Assembly: GCF_040812015.1 (NCBI RefSeq)
Contig: NZ_JBFNXJ010000006.1
Span: 124,001 to 188,000, forward strand
Source: Chitinivorax sp. PXF-14
GTDB lineage: Bacteria > Pseudomonadota > Gammaproteobacteria > Burkholderiales > SCOH01
Reading direction: 5' to 3'
DNA: 64,000 nt
Shown: piece by piece, positions 16,713 to 25,027 of the stretch
Numbering within the stretch: position 1 is the stretch's first letter
Layout of the letters: each line of letters starts with the position of its first letter
Position numbers and translations under genes: made by a program
Notes under the pieces: model-generated
What the model was told of the DNA's origin: nothing
Seen by the model: the letters and a program-made list of their open reading frames with translations, nothing else
The model's database searches: none

Positions 16713-18410
16713 TCATGAGTGATGAGGTGCCAGCCGGAACAACACGCCGCCGGGCTCGTTCTGATCAAGCCTGAGCCGATACCCTGATTGTTCCGCCAAC
16801 TGGGCCACATGATGCAAGCCCACGCCCATGCCGCCGCGCTGCGAGGCGACCGGGTGGCGGAACAGCCGCGTGGTGACCTCGTCGGGGATGGCGTGCCCGC
16901 TATCTTCGACGCTCAGGCTGATGCCGCCCTCCCAGCGCATGGCCACGCGTATCTCCACGACCGGCTGCTGGTCGCGTTTTGCCAGTGCATTGCGCAGCAG
17001 GTTGTCGAGCACGCTGTCGAATAGCTCCGCCGGCAGCGTATCGTGGCCGCGCAGCGTGCTGGCCGCGAAGCTGATGCCGTGCCCTTGCCAGCGGTCCTGC
17101 GCGCGCAGCCACCAGTCCTTCGCCGCCTTGAGCTCGCTGCCTTGGGCCGTCGGGTGACGCAGCCTGTCCAGCGTGCCTTCCAGCCGCTCGGTGATCGCCG
17201 GCAGTTGCCGCTTGACCAGCGCCTGCAGGGCCGGCGCCTCGTCGTCGCTGGTGTGCTCGGCCGCCGAGCACAGCGTCTTCAAGGTTTGCAGCAAATTCTT
17301 GACGTCGTGGGTGAGCCGCGCGCCGGTCTCGAAGATGGCCTGGTTGTAGGTGTTGACGCGCATGACCTCTTCGCGCTCCTTGGCCAGATAGTGTTCGGCC
17401 AGCACCTGGGTGATCAGCTTGACGTGCAGCTGCAGCGCCGGGCCCGGCCGCCGGTTGACAGATAACGTCAGTTGCAGCGGCGGCGCCTCGCTGCGGAGGT
17501 GATGTGCCGTCATGACGCCGAGCCCGCCTTGCCTCTGACCTGCTTGCCACTGCAAGCCCTGTACCCACGGCTGCGTCGCCAGCTGTTCCAGCGCCTTGCT
17601 CAGGAACTCATCGGGGTCGCGCGCCTGGCGTTGCAACTCGCCGACCCGGGCGAGCCATTCCTCGAATGGCGTGCCGAGGCCGAGCAGGTGGATCGAGAAC
17701 ACATCGGCGATCCCCCAGTTTGCGCGCGCCGGCGACCACAGCCGCGACAGCCCATACAGCGCGAGCGCTGCCAGCAGCATGGCCTCGGCCAGCGCGATGA
17801 AGAAGGGCGCGCCGGTCTGCTGGTGCCAGACCACGGCGCCCAGGCCGATCAGCGACACCAGCAGGAATACCAGCAGGCTATAGACGAAATCGAGCGGACG
17901 ATCAGCCGGGCCCACCGCCAGCCGGTGGCTGCGCAGCGCGGCCAGGATCACCAGCAGCGGCAGCCCCCACTGGGCCAGGGTGTGAAGCCTGGCAGGCAGG
18001 GCGACGCCGACCGCGCTGGGGAGCGCGACGGTGAGCGCCATCGTCAGCAGGTAGACGCCGACACCGAGATTGACCGGGGGCGTGCGCTGCCCCGACAAGG
18101 ACTGGCCGGCCGTCAGCGCGAGCAGGATCGCCAGCCAGATAGACAGCGTCCACCATGTCGCCAGATAGGCCGCCACGCCCACCACGGCCAGGATGGCCGG
18201 CGTCTGCCAGCCGCGCAGCACCGCCCGGCGGTTGAGCACGGGCTGCCACAGCAGGAACAGCCCGAAGTGGATCAGCAGCAGCGGCAAGGTCCATTCCCGA
18301 TCGAGTGCGCCGACCAGCAGCAGGTGCAGGGGCGCCAGCATCAGCACGGATGCGATCGAGGGCGGCGTGTCGGCCAGCGGGCGGTTCAGGCGTCGGAGTC
18401 GTGTCGGCAT
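16713..18410 (-). CDS. PrsK-like membrane sensor histidine kinase
   Basis: A 565-residue kinase. The N-terminal half has about seven hydrophobic helices (residues 20-240). A linker or GAF-like region follows (about 255-350). The H box is THDVKNLLQTLKTL with H368, the N box DNLLRNALAK (N470/N474), the G1 box VEDSGHA with D503, and the G2 box GGMGVGLHH. The HDxKN form of the H box and many membrane helices resemble PrsK of PEP-CTERM systems. It probably phosphorylates the regulator at 2762-4207 (inference from family pairing and position). It is convergent with the pilin operon and divergent from the major pilin gene. Confidence 0.88.
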   Translation of the reverse strand: MPTRLRRLNRPLADTPPSIASVLMLAPLHLLLVGALDREWTLPLLLIHFGLFLLWQPVLNRRAVLRGWQTPAILAVVGVAAYLATWWTLSIWLAILLALTAGQSLSGQRTPPVNLGVGVYLLTMALTVALPSAVGVALPARLHTLAQWGLPLLVILAALRSHRLAVGPADRPLDFVYSLLVFLLVSLIGLGAVVWHQQTGAPFFIALAEAMLLAALALYGLSRLWSPARANWGIADVFSIHLLGLGTPFEEWLARVGELQRQARDPDEFLSKALEQLATQPWVQGLQWQAGQRQGGLGVMTAHHLRSEAPPLQLTLSVNRRPGPALQLHVKLITQVLAEHYLAKEREEVMRVNTYNQAIFETGARLTHDVKNLLQTLKTLCSAAEHTSDDEAPALQALVKRQLPAITERLEGTLDRLRHPTAQGSELKAAKDWWLRAQDRWQGHGISFAASTLRGHDTLPAELFDSVLDNLLRNALAKRDQQPVVEIRVAMRWEGGISLSVEDSGHAIPDEVTTRLFRHPVASQRGGMGVGLHHVAQLAEQSGYRLRLDQNEPGGVLFRLAPHHS

Positions 18411-18450
18411 AGGAACGGAGTGTAGCGCCTGTGTTGGCGATATGACGACA

Positions 18451-18498
18451 CTGTCGAAAACCCGACAGCCGCTGTCGGCGTCCCGTCAGAATGTCGGG
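18451..18498. promoter_or_regulatory. Cluster of TGTCG dyads, likely activator (enhancer) sites
   Basis: The segment holds CTGTCG (18451-18456), a perfect dyad CCGACAG-CCG-CTGTCGG (18462-18478) and a weaker dyad CCGTCA-GAA-TGTCGG (18484-18497). The cluster lies about 40-90 bp upstream of the sigma-54 -24 element, where NtrC-type activators bind. The published PilR half-site in Pseudomonas also contains a C/GTGTC core. Binding by the regulator at 2762 is an inference. Confidence 0.55.
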
Positions 18499-18538
18499 CG
18501 GATCGGGCGGATTGTTGCCGTTTTTGCTTCGCAGCCGC

Positions 18539-18554
18539 TGGCACAGTGTTTGCG
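18539..18554 (+). promoter_or_regulatory. Sigma-54 promoter of the major prepilin gene
   Basis: TGGCACAGTGTTTGCG matches TGGCAC-N5-TTGC exactly (GG 18540-18541, GC 18552-18553, spacing 10). The transcript should start near 18565, leaving a 30-nt leader with a GAGGA ribosome site before the ATG at 18595. The spacing to the gene and the upstream dyads make this a convincing promoter. Confidence 0.85.
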
Positions 18555-18594
18555 TAAGGGGTTGCGTCTAGTTGCTCCATGATGAGGATAGCTT

Positions 18595-19251
18595 ATGCAA
18601 CGCAAGCACAACGGTTTCACCCTGGTCGAGCTCGCCATTGTACTGGTCGTGATTGGCTTGATCCTGGGGATGGTATTCAAGGGCCGCGATCTGATCGACG
18701 GCGCCAAGGTCAAGAACGCATCGGCACAGGTGACCAAGGTCCAGGCTGCGATCAATACCTATTTCGAACGCTACAACACGGTGGTGGGGGATGGCTGCGG
18801 CACCTTCGTCACTACCGGAAACGTGTGTACCGGCGGCACCGCCAACGGCATGCTGAACGCCAACGCAGAGGCCGGCTCTGCCATCAACCTGCTGATCAAC
18901 TCGGGTATGCTGCAACAGGCGGACCTGCGCTCGCCGTGGGGCAACAACTGGTTCATCACGACGACTGCAGCCAACGCGGCACAGCGCCGCGATGCCAACG
19001 TCGCCTACGTGATGGTCGGCAACAATCAGACGCCTGCGCCGCTGGCTGCCTTGCCGGGTGCCGGTAACGTCGATATCCGCCACGTCTGTGCCCTCGATCG
19101 CGCGATCGACGATGGCAACCCGACCACCGGTACGGTTCGTTCGAGCGCTACAGCCGGCCCTAGCGGTGCGACGAGCTACGATGCGACGACCGACTGCTAC
19201 GCCAGCACCCAGACCGGGCAGGTCACACTGGCGGTACGTGTTCTCCCCTGA
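18595..19251 (+). CDS. Major type IV (MSHA-like) prepilin
   Basis: A 218-residue prepilin with a very short leader MQRKHNG, then FTLVELAIVLVVIGLILGMV with Glu5. The helix continues into KGRDLIDGAKVKNASAQVTK. The C-terminal domain has Cys pairs (DGCGTFV, VCTGG, RHVCALD, DCYAS) that can form pilin disulfides. It has its own sigma-54 promoter and a strong terminator, so it is a monocistronic unit suited to high expression, which supports the role of main structural subunit. It could also be one of several pilins; no mshA-like gene precedes it in the window. Confidence 0.85.
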   Translation: MQRKHNGFTLVELAIVLVVIGLILGMVFKGRDLIDGAKVKNASAQVTKVQAAINTYFERYNTVVGDGCGTFVTTGNVCTGGTANGMLNANAEAGSAINLLINSGMLQQADLRSPWGNNWFITTTAANAAQRRDANVAYVMVGNNQTPAPLAALPGAGNVDIRHVCALDRAIDDGNPTTGTVRSSATAGPSGATSYDATTDCYASTQTGQVTLAVRVLP

Positions 19252-19270
19252 TGCCGGGATGACATGAATG

Positions 19271-19298
19271 AAAAAGGCGCCTGCGGGCGCCTTTTTTG
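19271..19298. terminator. Terminator after the major prepilin gene
   Basis: GGCGCC-TGCG-GGCGCC stem-loop flanked by an A tract on the left and TTTTTT on the right. It can serve the pilin gene (plus) and the convergent PilZ gene (minus, ending at 19320). Confidence 0.85.
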
Positions 19299-19319
19299 TT
19301 TTCGCGTGGCAGAACAAAC

Positions 19320-20072
19320 TCAAGGCTTGTTCATCATGTCCTTCTGCAGCTGCGTGATGTAGCGCTGCAGCACATTCTGCTGGCTTGGCGATAGTTCGAG
19401 AAACTGGCAGCCGATATACAGCACCTCGTTGCCGTTGCGTTGCCGCTCGACGCGCCGGTTGCGCACCTCGAGGCCGAAGCGCAGCGTGCCAAACTGCGGC
19501 AGGTCGAGCGTGCAATCCTCGAAACGGTCGAGCACCTGGAAGTCGGCGCGCGGGTTGGGCATGGTCAGGCACAGGCCGCCCAGGCTGATGTCGTGCAGCG
19601 GGAATTCCTGCCTGCCTGCCGGGTGGTCAAAAAGCTTGCAGCGCTGCGGGTTGACGATGGGCATGTGAATGCGGAAATACTCGCGCCGCTGCAGCTTGAT
19701 CAGCGAGGTCGGCAGCGGCAGCTGGAAGGCCTGGTGCCCTTCATGCGTGACGGCCTTGACCGCGGCGCAGGCAAACTGGTGCTTGATCCCATCGGGTGTC
19801 GCAACGAACACATTGCGCTCGGACTGCAGCAATCGCCGATTCACGTCGGCGCTGCCCGACTGGTCGATGTAAAACACCTGGGCCTTCTGATCGACGCCGA
19901 CGATCGTGGTCAGCGTGAAATGTTCGCCATGATGAAAGTAGACGGCGATAAGCTCATGCTTGACCATGAGTTGCCGCAGGGTATGGGCAATGTCGAATAC
20001 CGACGTGAGTTCGAACTGGTGAATGTCGGCTGCGTCGGAGATCGGTTTGGGTGCTGTGGAGTCGTCGGTCAT
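19320..20072 (-). CDS. YcgR-like PilZ-domain c-di-GMP-binding protein
   Basis: A 250-residue protein with an N-terminal YcgR-type domain (about 20-125) and a C-terminal PilZ domain (about 127-245). The PilZ c-di-GMP motif is present as QRREYFR (RxxxR type) followed by DISLGG (D/NxSxxG). In enteric bacteria YcgR brakes the flagellar motor; here the gene lies next to the pilin and the MshE pilus ATPase locus, so a link to surface motility or attachment is plausible but not shown. No flagellar genes are in the window. Confidence 0.88.
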   Translation of the reverse strand: MTDDSTAPKPISDAADIHQFELTSVFDIAHTLRQLMVKHELIAVYFHHGEHFTLTTIVGVDQKAQVFYIDQSGSADVNRRLLQSERNVFVATPDGIKHQFACAAVKAVTHEGHQAFQLPLPTSLIKLQRREYFRIHMPIVNPQRCKLFDHPAGRQEFPLHDISLGGLCLTMPNPRADFQVLDRFEDCTLDLPQFGTLRFGLEVRNRRVERQRNGNEVLYIGCQFLELSPSQQNVLQRYITQLQKDMMNKP

Positions 20073-20141
20073 GTCTGTACATCAATCGGCGTGCCCGGTG
20101 GTTTCTTTAAGCACTGCGTGCCGTTCCGCACCGGGCCAACG

Positions 20142-20169
20142 AAAAAACGCCCGGTTTTGCGCCGGGCGT
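20142..20169 (-). terminator. Terminator downstream of glcB
   Basis: On the minus strand ACGCCCGG-CGCAAAA-CCGGGCGT is followed by a run of T. It lies about 100 bp past the glcB stop and 70 bp before the PilZ gene start. Confidence 0.75.
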
Positions 20170-20272
20170 CTTCATTGTAACCCAATTACCGTTTCCGGTA
20201 GGGGCTTGATCCTGCACTGGCGCCGGCCGGGACGAGTTTGCCATCGTGGTCGACTCGTCCTGGCCTTGGCGC

Positions 20273-22444
20273 TTATTTGGCAGCGAGCTTGGCCTTCAGC
20301 TCACGACGGCGACGGTGCAGCACCGGCTCGGTGTAGCCGTTAGGCTGCTTCACGCCCTCGAACACCAGTTCGCACGCGGCCTGGAAGGCCACGCTGCCGT
20401 CGAAGTCCGCTGCCATCTTGATGTACAGAGGATCGCTGGCGTTCTGCTGGTCGACGATGGCGGCCATGCGCTTCATCACGTCCATCACCTGCGCTTCTGT
20501 GCAGATGCCATGGCGCAGCCAGTTGGCCACGTGCTGGCTGGAGATGCGCAGCGTGGCGCGGTCTTCCATCAGGCCGACGTTGTGGATGTCCGGTACCTTG
20601 GAGCAACCCACGCCCTGGTCGACCCAGCGCACGACGTAGCCGAGGATACCCTGGCAGTTGTTTTCGAGTTCCGACTGGATCTCGTCTGCCGACCAGTCGG
20701 TGCTCGGTGCCAGCGGGATGGTCAGGATGTCGTCCACGGAGGCCTTGATGCGGCTCTTCAGCTCTTCCTGGCGAGCCTGCACGTTGACCTTGTGGTAGTG
20801 CATCGCATGCAGCGTGGCGCCGGTCGGGGAGGGGACCCACGCGCAGTTGGCGCCGGCATTCGGGTGACCGAGCTTGGTGGCGACCATTTCCTTCATCAGG
20901 TCGGGCTTGGGCCACATGCCCTTGCCGATCTGCGCCTTGCCGCGCAGGCCGCAGGCCAGGCCGACATCGACGTTGGCGTTCTCGTAGGCGCCGATCCACT
21001 TTTCCTGCTTCATGGCTTCCTTGCGCACCACGGCGCCGGCTTCCATCGAGGTGTGGATTTCGTCACCGGTACGGTCCATGAAGCCGGTGTTGATGAAGAT
21101 CGTACGGTCCTTGGCCTGGCGGATGCATTCCTTCAGGTTGACGGAGGTGCGGCGCTCTTCGTCCATGATGCCGATCTTCAGCGCGTTGCGCTTCAGACCG
21201 ATGGCGTCTTCGACACGGCCGAACAGCTCGACGGCGAAGGCGACTTCTTCCGGGCCGTGCATCTTCGGCTTCACGATGTACATCGAGCCGGTGCGCGAGT
21301 TGCTCAGCTTGTTCTGGCCGAGGATGTCCTGCTTGGCGATCAGCGCGGTGACCATGGCATCCATGATGCCTTCGAACACTTCCTCGCCTTGGTACAGGAT
21401 GGCCGGATTGGTCATCAGATGACCCACGTTGCGCAGCAACAGCAGCGAACGGCCGTGCAGGCGAAGTTCCTGGCCTTGCGCGCCGGTGAATACGCGGTCG
21501 CCGTTCATGCGGCGGGTCACCTGCTTGCCGCCCTTCTCGAAGGTGTCTTCGAGCGAGCCGTTCATCAGGCCGAGCCAGTTGGCGTAGACCTCGACCTTGT
21601 CCTCGGCATCGACTGCCGCGACGGAGTCTTCACAATCCTGGATCGTGGTGACGGCGGCTTCGAGCACGACATCCTTGATGCGGGCCGGGTCGGTCTTGCC
21701 GATCGGGCTGTCGCCATCGATCTGGATCTCGACGTGCAGGTTGTTGTTCTTGAGCAGCACGGAGGTCGGGTTGGCTGCGTCGCCGGTATAACCGACGAAC
21801 TTCTCGGGCTGCGCCAGACCGACCTGTTCGCCACCCTTCAGCGTGACGACGAGCTTGCCGTCGGAAACGGCGTAGTTGGTCGAATCCTTGTGCGATGCAG
21901 CAGCCAGCGGGGCGGCTTCATCGAGGAAGTTGCGTGCGTATTCGATGACCTTGGCGCCACGGACCGGGTTGTAACCCTTGCCCTTTTCGGCGCCGCCTTC
22001 GTCGCTGATCACGTCGGTGCCGTACAGTGCATCGTACAGGCTGCCCCAGCGAGCATTGGCAGCGTTTAGCGCGTAACGGGCGTTCTTGACCGGCACCACG
22101 AGCTGTGGGCCGGCGAGCACGGCGATTTCTTCATCGACATTCTCGGTGGCGATGTCGAAGTCGGCGCCTTCCGGCTGCAGATAGCCTATCTCGACCAGGA
22201 AAGCCTTGTAGGCGGCGAAGTCGAGCTTCGGGTTGGCACGGTGCCAGGCATCGATCTTGGCCTGCAGGTCGTCGCGCTTGGCGAGCAGGGCCTGATTCTT
22301 CGGCGTCAGGTCGGCAACGATTTGTTCGAATGCTGCCCAGTAGGCTGCGGCGCCAATGCCGGTGCCCGGGAGGATGCGGTCGACGATGAGATCATGCAAT
22401 TCCTTGGCGATCTCAAGGCCACCGTGCTGAATGCGTGTGGTCAT
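20273..22444 (-). CDS. glcB: Malate synthase G
   Basis: A 723-residue enzyme that condenses glyoxylate with acetyl-CoA to malate, the second step of the glyoxylate shunt. The length is that of the monomeric G isoform (about 720), not of the shorter A isoform. Typical stretches are [39 protein letters not shown] and [20 protein letters not shown]. The aceA gene lies 157 bp upstream on the same strand with a terminator between, so the two are neighbours but probably separate units or only partly co-transcribed. Confidence 0.96.
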   Translation of the reverse strand: MTTRIQHGGLEIAKELHDLIVDRILPGTGIGAAAYWAAFEQIVADLTPKNQALLAKRDDLQAKIDAWHRANPKLDFAAYKAFLVEIGYLQPEGADFDIATENVDEEIAVLAGPQLVVPVKNARYALNAANARWGSLYDALYGTDVISDEGGAEKGKGYNPVRGAKVIEYARNFLDEAAPLAAASHKDSTNYAVSDGKLVVTLKGGEQVGLAQPEKFVGYTGDAANPTSVLLKNNNLHVEIQIDGDSPIGKTDPARIKDVVLEAAVTTIQDCEDSVAAVDAEDKVEVYANWLGLMNGSLEDTFEKGGKQVTRRMNGDRVFTGAQGQELRLHGRSLLLLRNVGHLMTNPAILYQGEEVFEGIMDAMVTALIAKQDILGQNKLSNSRTGSMYIVKPKMHGPEEVAFAVELFGRVEDAIGLKRNALKIGIMDEERRTSVNLKECIRQAKDRTIFINTGFMDRTGDEIHTSMEAGAVVRKEAMKQEKWIGAYENANVDVGLACGLRGKAQIGKGMWPKPDLMKEMVATKLGHPNAGANCAWVPSPTGATLHAMHYHKVNVQARQEELKSRIKASVDDILTIPLAPSTDWSADEIQSELENNCQGILGYVVRWVDQGVGCSKVPDIHNVGLMEDRATLRISSQHVANWLRHGICTEAQVMDVMKRMAAIVDQQNASDPLYIKMAADFDGSVAFQAACELVFEGVKQPNGYTEPVLHRRRRELKAKLAAK

Positions 22445-22545
22445 GGTGGGAGTCTCATGCTTGTGCGACGCGGTGCTGGGGGGGCGGCGCGGCCAACGGC
22501 AGGCGCGGCAGCGGCAGGCTCAGCCCGGTCTGTGATGCGATAGAC

Positions 22546-22579
22546 AAAAAACCGCACGAGTCGCCCCGTGCGGTTTTTT
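22546..22579 (-). terminator. Terminator between aceA and glcB
   Basis: Stem CCGCAC / GTGCGG with a 10-nt loop, extended by A6 on one side and T6 on the other. It lies 22 bp past the aceA stop. The A/T flanks make it look bidirectional, although only the minus strand has a gene to end here. Confidence 0.85.
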
Positions 22580-22601
22580 CATTCCGAATAAACCGTCAGG
22601 C

Positions 22602-23900
22602 TTAGTGGAACTGTTCTTCTTCGGTCGAACCGGTCAGCGCGGTAACCGAGGACTTGCCACCCTGGATTACGGTGGTGATGTCGTCGAAGTAGCCGGTGCC
22701 AACTTCTTGCTGGTGCGAAACGAAGGAGTAGCCACGGTCGCGTGCTGCGAATTCCGGCTCTTGTACCTTCTCGACGTAAGCCGACATGCCGCGCGCAACG
22801 TAGTCTTGCGCCAGGTCGAACATGTTGTACCACATGTTGTGGATACCGGCCAAAGTGATGAACTGGTACTTGTAGCCCATTGCGCCCAGCTCGCGCTGGA
22901 ACTTGGCGATGGTTGCATCGTCCAGATTCTTCTTCCAGTTGAAGGAAGGCGAGCAGTTGTAAGCGAGCAGCTTGCCCGGGTGCTTGGCGTGAACGGCTTC
23001 GGCGAACTTCTTGGCAAAAGCCAGGTCCGGCGTGCCGGTTTCGCACCATACCAGGTCAGCGTAGTCAGCGTAGGCAATCGCGCGGCTGATAGCTTGCTCG
23101 ATACCCTTCTTGGTCTTGTAGAAGCCTTCGGCAGTGCGTTCGCCAGTCAGGAACGGCTTGTCGTTTTCGTCGTAGTCGCTGGTCAGCAGGTCAGCAGCTT
23201 CAGCATCGGTACGAGCGATAACCAGGGTCGGTACGCCGTAAACGTCAGCAGCCATACGTGCAGCGATCAGCTTTTGAACGGCTTCTTGCGTCGGAACCAG
23301 AACCTTGCCGCCCATGTGGCCGCACTTCTTCACGGAAGCCAGTTGGTCTTCGAAGTGAACGCCACCCGCGCCAGCTCGGATCATGGACTTCATCAGTTCG
23401 TATGCGTTCAGCACGCCGCCGAAACCGGCTTCAGCATCAGCAACGATCGGAGCGAAGTAGTCAACGAAGCCAGCGTCGCCGCGCTCAACACCCTTGGAGT
23501 GCTGGATTTCGTCAGCACGGGTGAAGGCGTTGTTGATGCGCTCAACGACCTTGGGTACCGAGTCAACCGGGTACAGCGACTGGTCCGGGTACATGGCGGA
23601 GTATTCGTTGTTGTCAGCAGCAACTTGCCAGCCCGACAGGTAGATGGCCTTGATGCCAGCCTTGACTTGCTGCATGGCTTGGCCGCCGGTCAGGGCGCCC
23701 AGGCAGTTGATGTACGGCTCGTTGTTGACGAGGTTCCACAGCTTCTCGGCGCCACGGCGAGCCAGGCTGTATTCGTTCTGGACGGAGCCGCGCAGGCGCT
23801 CGACGTCAGCAGCAGTGTAACCACGCTTGATACCTTTCCAGCGCGGATTCGTGTCCCAGTCTTTCTGAATCGCGGCAATGCGTTCTTCGCGAGTAGTCAT
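22602..23900 (-). CDS. aceA: Isocitrate lyase
   Basis: A 432-residue isocitrate lyase, which splits isocitrate into succinate and glyoxylate. The active-site motif KKCGHMGGK (catalytic Cys) is intact. Other family segments are [20 protein letters not shown] and the N-terminal [20 protein letters not shown]. Together with glcB it completes the glyoxylate shunt for growth on acetate or fatty acids. A 429-bp upstream region carries a sigma-70-like promoter and two palindromic sites. Confidence 0.97.
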   Translation of the reverse strand: MTTREERIAAIQKDWDTNPRWKGIKRGYTAADVERLRGSVQNEYSLARRGAEKLWNLVNNEPYINCLGALTGGQAMQQVKAGIKAIYLSGWQVAADNNEYSAMYPDQSLYPVDSVPKVVERINNAFTRADEIQHSKGVERGDAGFVDYFAPIVADAEAGFGGVLNAYELMKSMIRAGAGGVHFEDQLASVKKCGHMGGKVLVPTQEAVQKLIAARMAADVYGVPTLVIARTDAEAADLLTSDYDENDKPFLTGERTAEGFYKTKKGIEQAISRAIAYADYADLVWCETGTPDLAFAKKFAEAVHAKHPGKLLAYNCSPSFNWKKNLDDATIAKFQRELGAMGYKYQFITLAGIHNMWYNMFDLAQDYVARGMSAYVEKVQEPEFAARDRGYSFVSHQQEVGTGYFDDITTVIQGGKSSVTALTGSTEEEQFH

Positions 23901-24112
23901 TTAGTTGATCCCCAAGAGAGTAAAGAGTGACTGAAAGATTGATGCATGGCATCAATCGGTGGCCGCTGCCAATGGCTGCGACACGCTTCACGGGAGGCGC
24001 CAGAGATCGAGTCTGGCCAGCTTTGGCGGGCGGCGTGGTTAACGCTTCCCAGGTGGCGCACGGCTGTTCGGATTGGTCTGCCGTGGTCGTGACCTAAAGC
24101 TTTGGTGGCCCG

Positions 24113-24142
24113 ATTATAGACGCGTTATGTGCAGTGCAGCAA
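24113..24142 (-). promoter_or_regulatory. Likely sigma-70 promoter of aceA
   Basis: Read on the minus strand: -35 TTGCTG (24142-24137), 18-bp spacer, -10 TATAAT (24118-24113). Transcription would start near 24106, giving a leader of about 200 nt. The first palindromic site begins just upstream of the -35. Confidence 0.6.
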
Positions 24143-24148
24143 CCATAA

Positions 24149-24166
24149 CGTTTAAAACGACCGTTT
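24149..24166. promoter_or_regulatory. Compound palindrome, copy 1 (possible PsrA-type operator)
   Basis: CGTTT-A-AAACG-AC-CGTTT. It contains both a CGTTT-N-AAACG dyad and an AAAC-N4-GTTT dyad; the latter fits the core of the published PsrA box. It sits directly upstream of the aceA -35 element. Confidence 0.5.
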
Positions 24167-24209
24167 TCATGCAATAGGGGCTATCCCCTAAGTACGAACC
24201 CTGAAAAGC

Positions 24210-24227
24210 AAACGCTCGTTTGAAACG
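24210..24227. promoter_or_regulatory. Compound palindrome, copy 2 (inverted; possible PsrA-type operator)
   Basis: AAACG-CT-CGTTT-G-AAACG, the inverted form of copy 1. CAAAC-GCTC-GTTTG (24209-24222) is a full match to the PsrA-type box G/C-AAAC-N2-4-GTTT-G/C, and CTCGTTT-G-AAACGAG (24215-24229) is a perfect dyad. Confidence 0.55.
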
Positions 24228-24257
24228 AGTGTATTACACTTTTTTCTATCATGGCTA

Positions 24258-24285
24258 TTGAAATTTTCTATGCCTGTCCCGATTT
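24258..24285 (+). promoter_or_regulatory. Sigma-32 (heat-shock) promoter of grpE
   Basis: TTGAAA (24258-24263), 14-bp spacer, CCCGATTT (24278-24285), close to the sigma-32 consensus CTTGAAA / CCCCATNT. It lies about 45 bp before the grpE ATG. Confidence 0.7.
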
Positions 24286-24329
24286 GTCTGCCATGTGTTT
24301 GAACATGCCTTTTGTTACGAGGGATTGAG

Positions 24330-24881
24330 ATGCAAGGCTCCAACGATATGCACCCCCAGGAAGACGGGACGAACAAGGCTCAGCAGACTGGCGCCGACCC
24401 ATCGATCGATGCACCGGAAATCATGCCCAGTGTCGAGGAATTGCTGCGCGACGCCGAATTGAAGGCTGCGGAACACCACGACGCATGGCTGCGTGCCAAG
24501 GCTGACGCCGAGAATATCCGCCGCCGTGCGCACGAAGACGTGCAGAACGCACACAAGTATGCGATTGCCAAATTCGCGACCGACCTGCTGGCCGTCAAGG
24601 ATAGCCTCGAGATGGCGCTCAAGGACAACAGCTCGATCGAGAACATCAAGGTCGGTGTCGAGATGACGCTCAAGCAGCTCGTCAACGCCTTCGACAAGGT
24701 GCAGCTGAGCGAGATCAACCCGATGGGCGAGAAGCTCGATCCGCATAAGCACCAGGCCATCTCGGTGGTGCCGGCCGACGCCGAGCCCAATACCGTGGTG
24801 AATGTGATGCAGAAGGGCTACCAGCTCGCTGACCGCGTGATCCGCCCGGCCATGGTCGTCGTCGCCAAGACCAAGGATTGA
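24330..24881 (+). CDS. grpE: GrpE, nucleotide exchange factor of DnaK
   Basis: A 183-residue GrpE. After an acidic, disordered N-terminus comes a long coiled coil (about 35-90, with [20 protein letters not shown]) and a C-terminal beta domain with [11 protein letters not shown] and [18 protein letters not shown]. It releases ADP from DnaK. The open frame begins with TTG at 24312, but the ATG at 24330 has GAGG 7 bp upstream and is preferred. The sigma-32 promoter upstream and dnaK downstream support a heat-shock unit. Confidence 0.95.
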   Translation: MQGSNDMHPQEDGTNKAQQTGADPSIDAPEIMPSVEELLRDAELKAAEHHDAWLRAKADAENIRRRAHEDVQNAHKYAIAKFATDLLAVKDSLEMALKDNSSIENIKVGVEMTLKQLVNAFDKVQLSEINPMGEKLDPHKHQAISVVPADAEPNTVVNVMQKGYQLADRVIRPAMVVVAKTKD

Positions 24882-24932
24882 TGCGGCTTACAGCCCGGCT
24901 GCAGGCAGCTCCAGAGGCGGCTTGCAGCCGGG

Positions 24933-24960
24933 CTTGAAATGTGGTGCGAACACCCCATTT
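24933..24960 (+). promoter_or_regulatory. Sigma-32 (heat-shock) promoter of dnaK
   Basis: CTTGAAA (24933-24939), 13-bp spacer, CCCCATTT (24953-24960): an exact match to the sigma-32 consensus. It lies 67 bp before the dnaK ATG, so dnaK has its own heat-shock start besides read-through from grpE. A GC-rich repeat (CAGCCCGGCTGC / GCAGCCGGGCTTG, about 24890-24935) precedes it and could form a hairpin ending grpE transcripts. Confidence 0.88.
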
Positions 24961-25027
24961 CTGAAACAGGGTTATTCGGATTCAACCGCGCTGCGGGATA
25001 CGCAGCGTGACGAAAGGAAGAGAAAAC

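Larger units (their letters stand above)
23901..24329. other. Divergent aceA/grpE intergenic region
   Basis: The part next to aceA (23901-24110) would be its untranslated leader; I see no gene or riboswitch in it. The AT-rich centre (24110-24290) holds, in order, an aceA promoter (minus), two copies of a compound palindrome and a sigma-32-like promoter for grpE (plus). All are listed separately. Confidence 0.7.

Noticed and set aside
20205-20220. Weak GG-N10-GC sigma-54-like match (GGGGCTTGATCCTGCA)
   Set aside because: It lacks the TGGCAC and TTGC blocks and there is no plus-strand gene behind it.
20246-22069. 607-codon plus-strand frame opposite glcB
   Set aside because: The composition is that of reverse-read glcB; glcB itself is complete and unmistakable.
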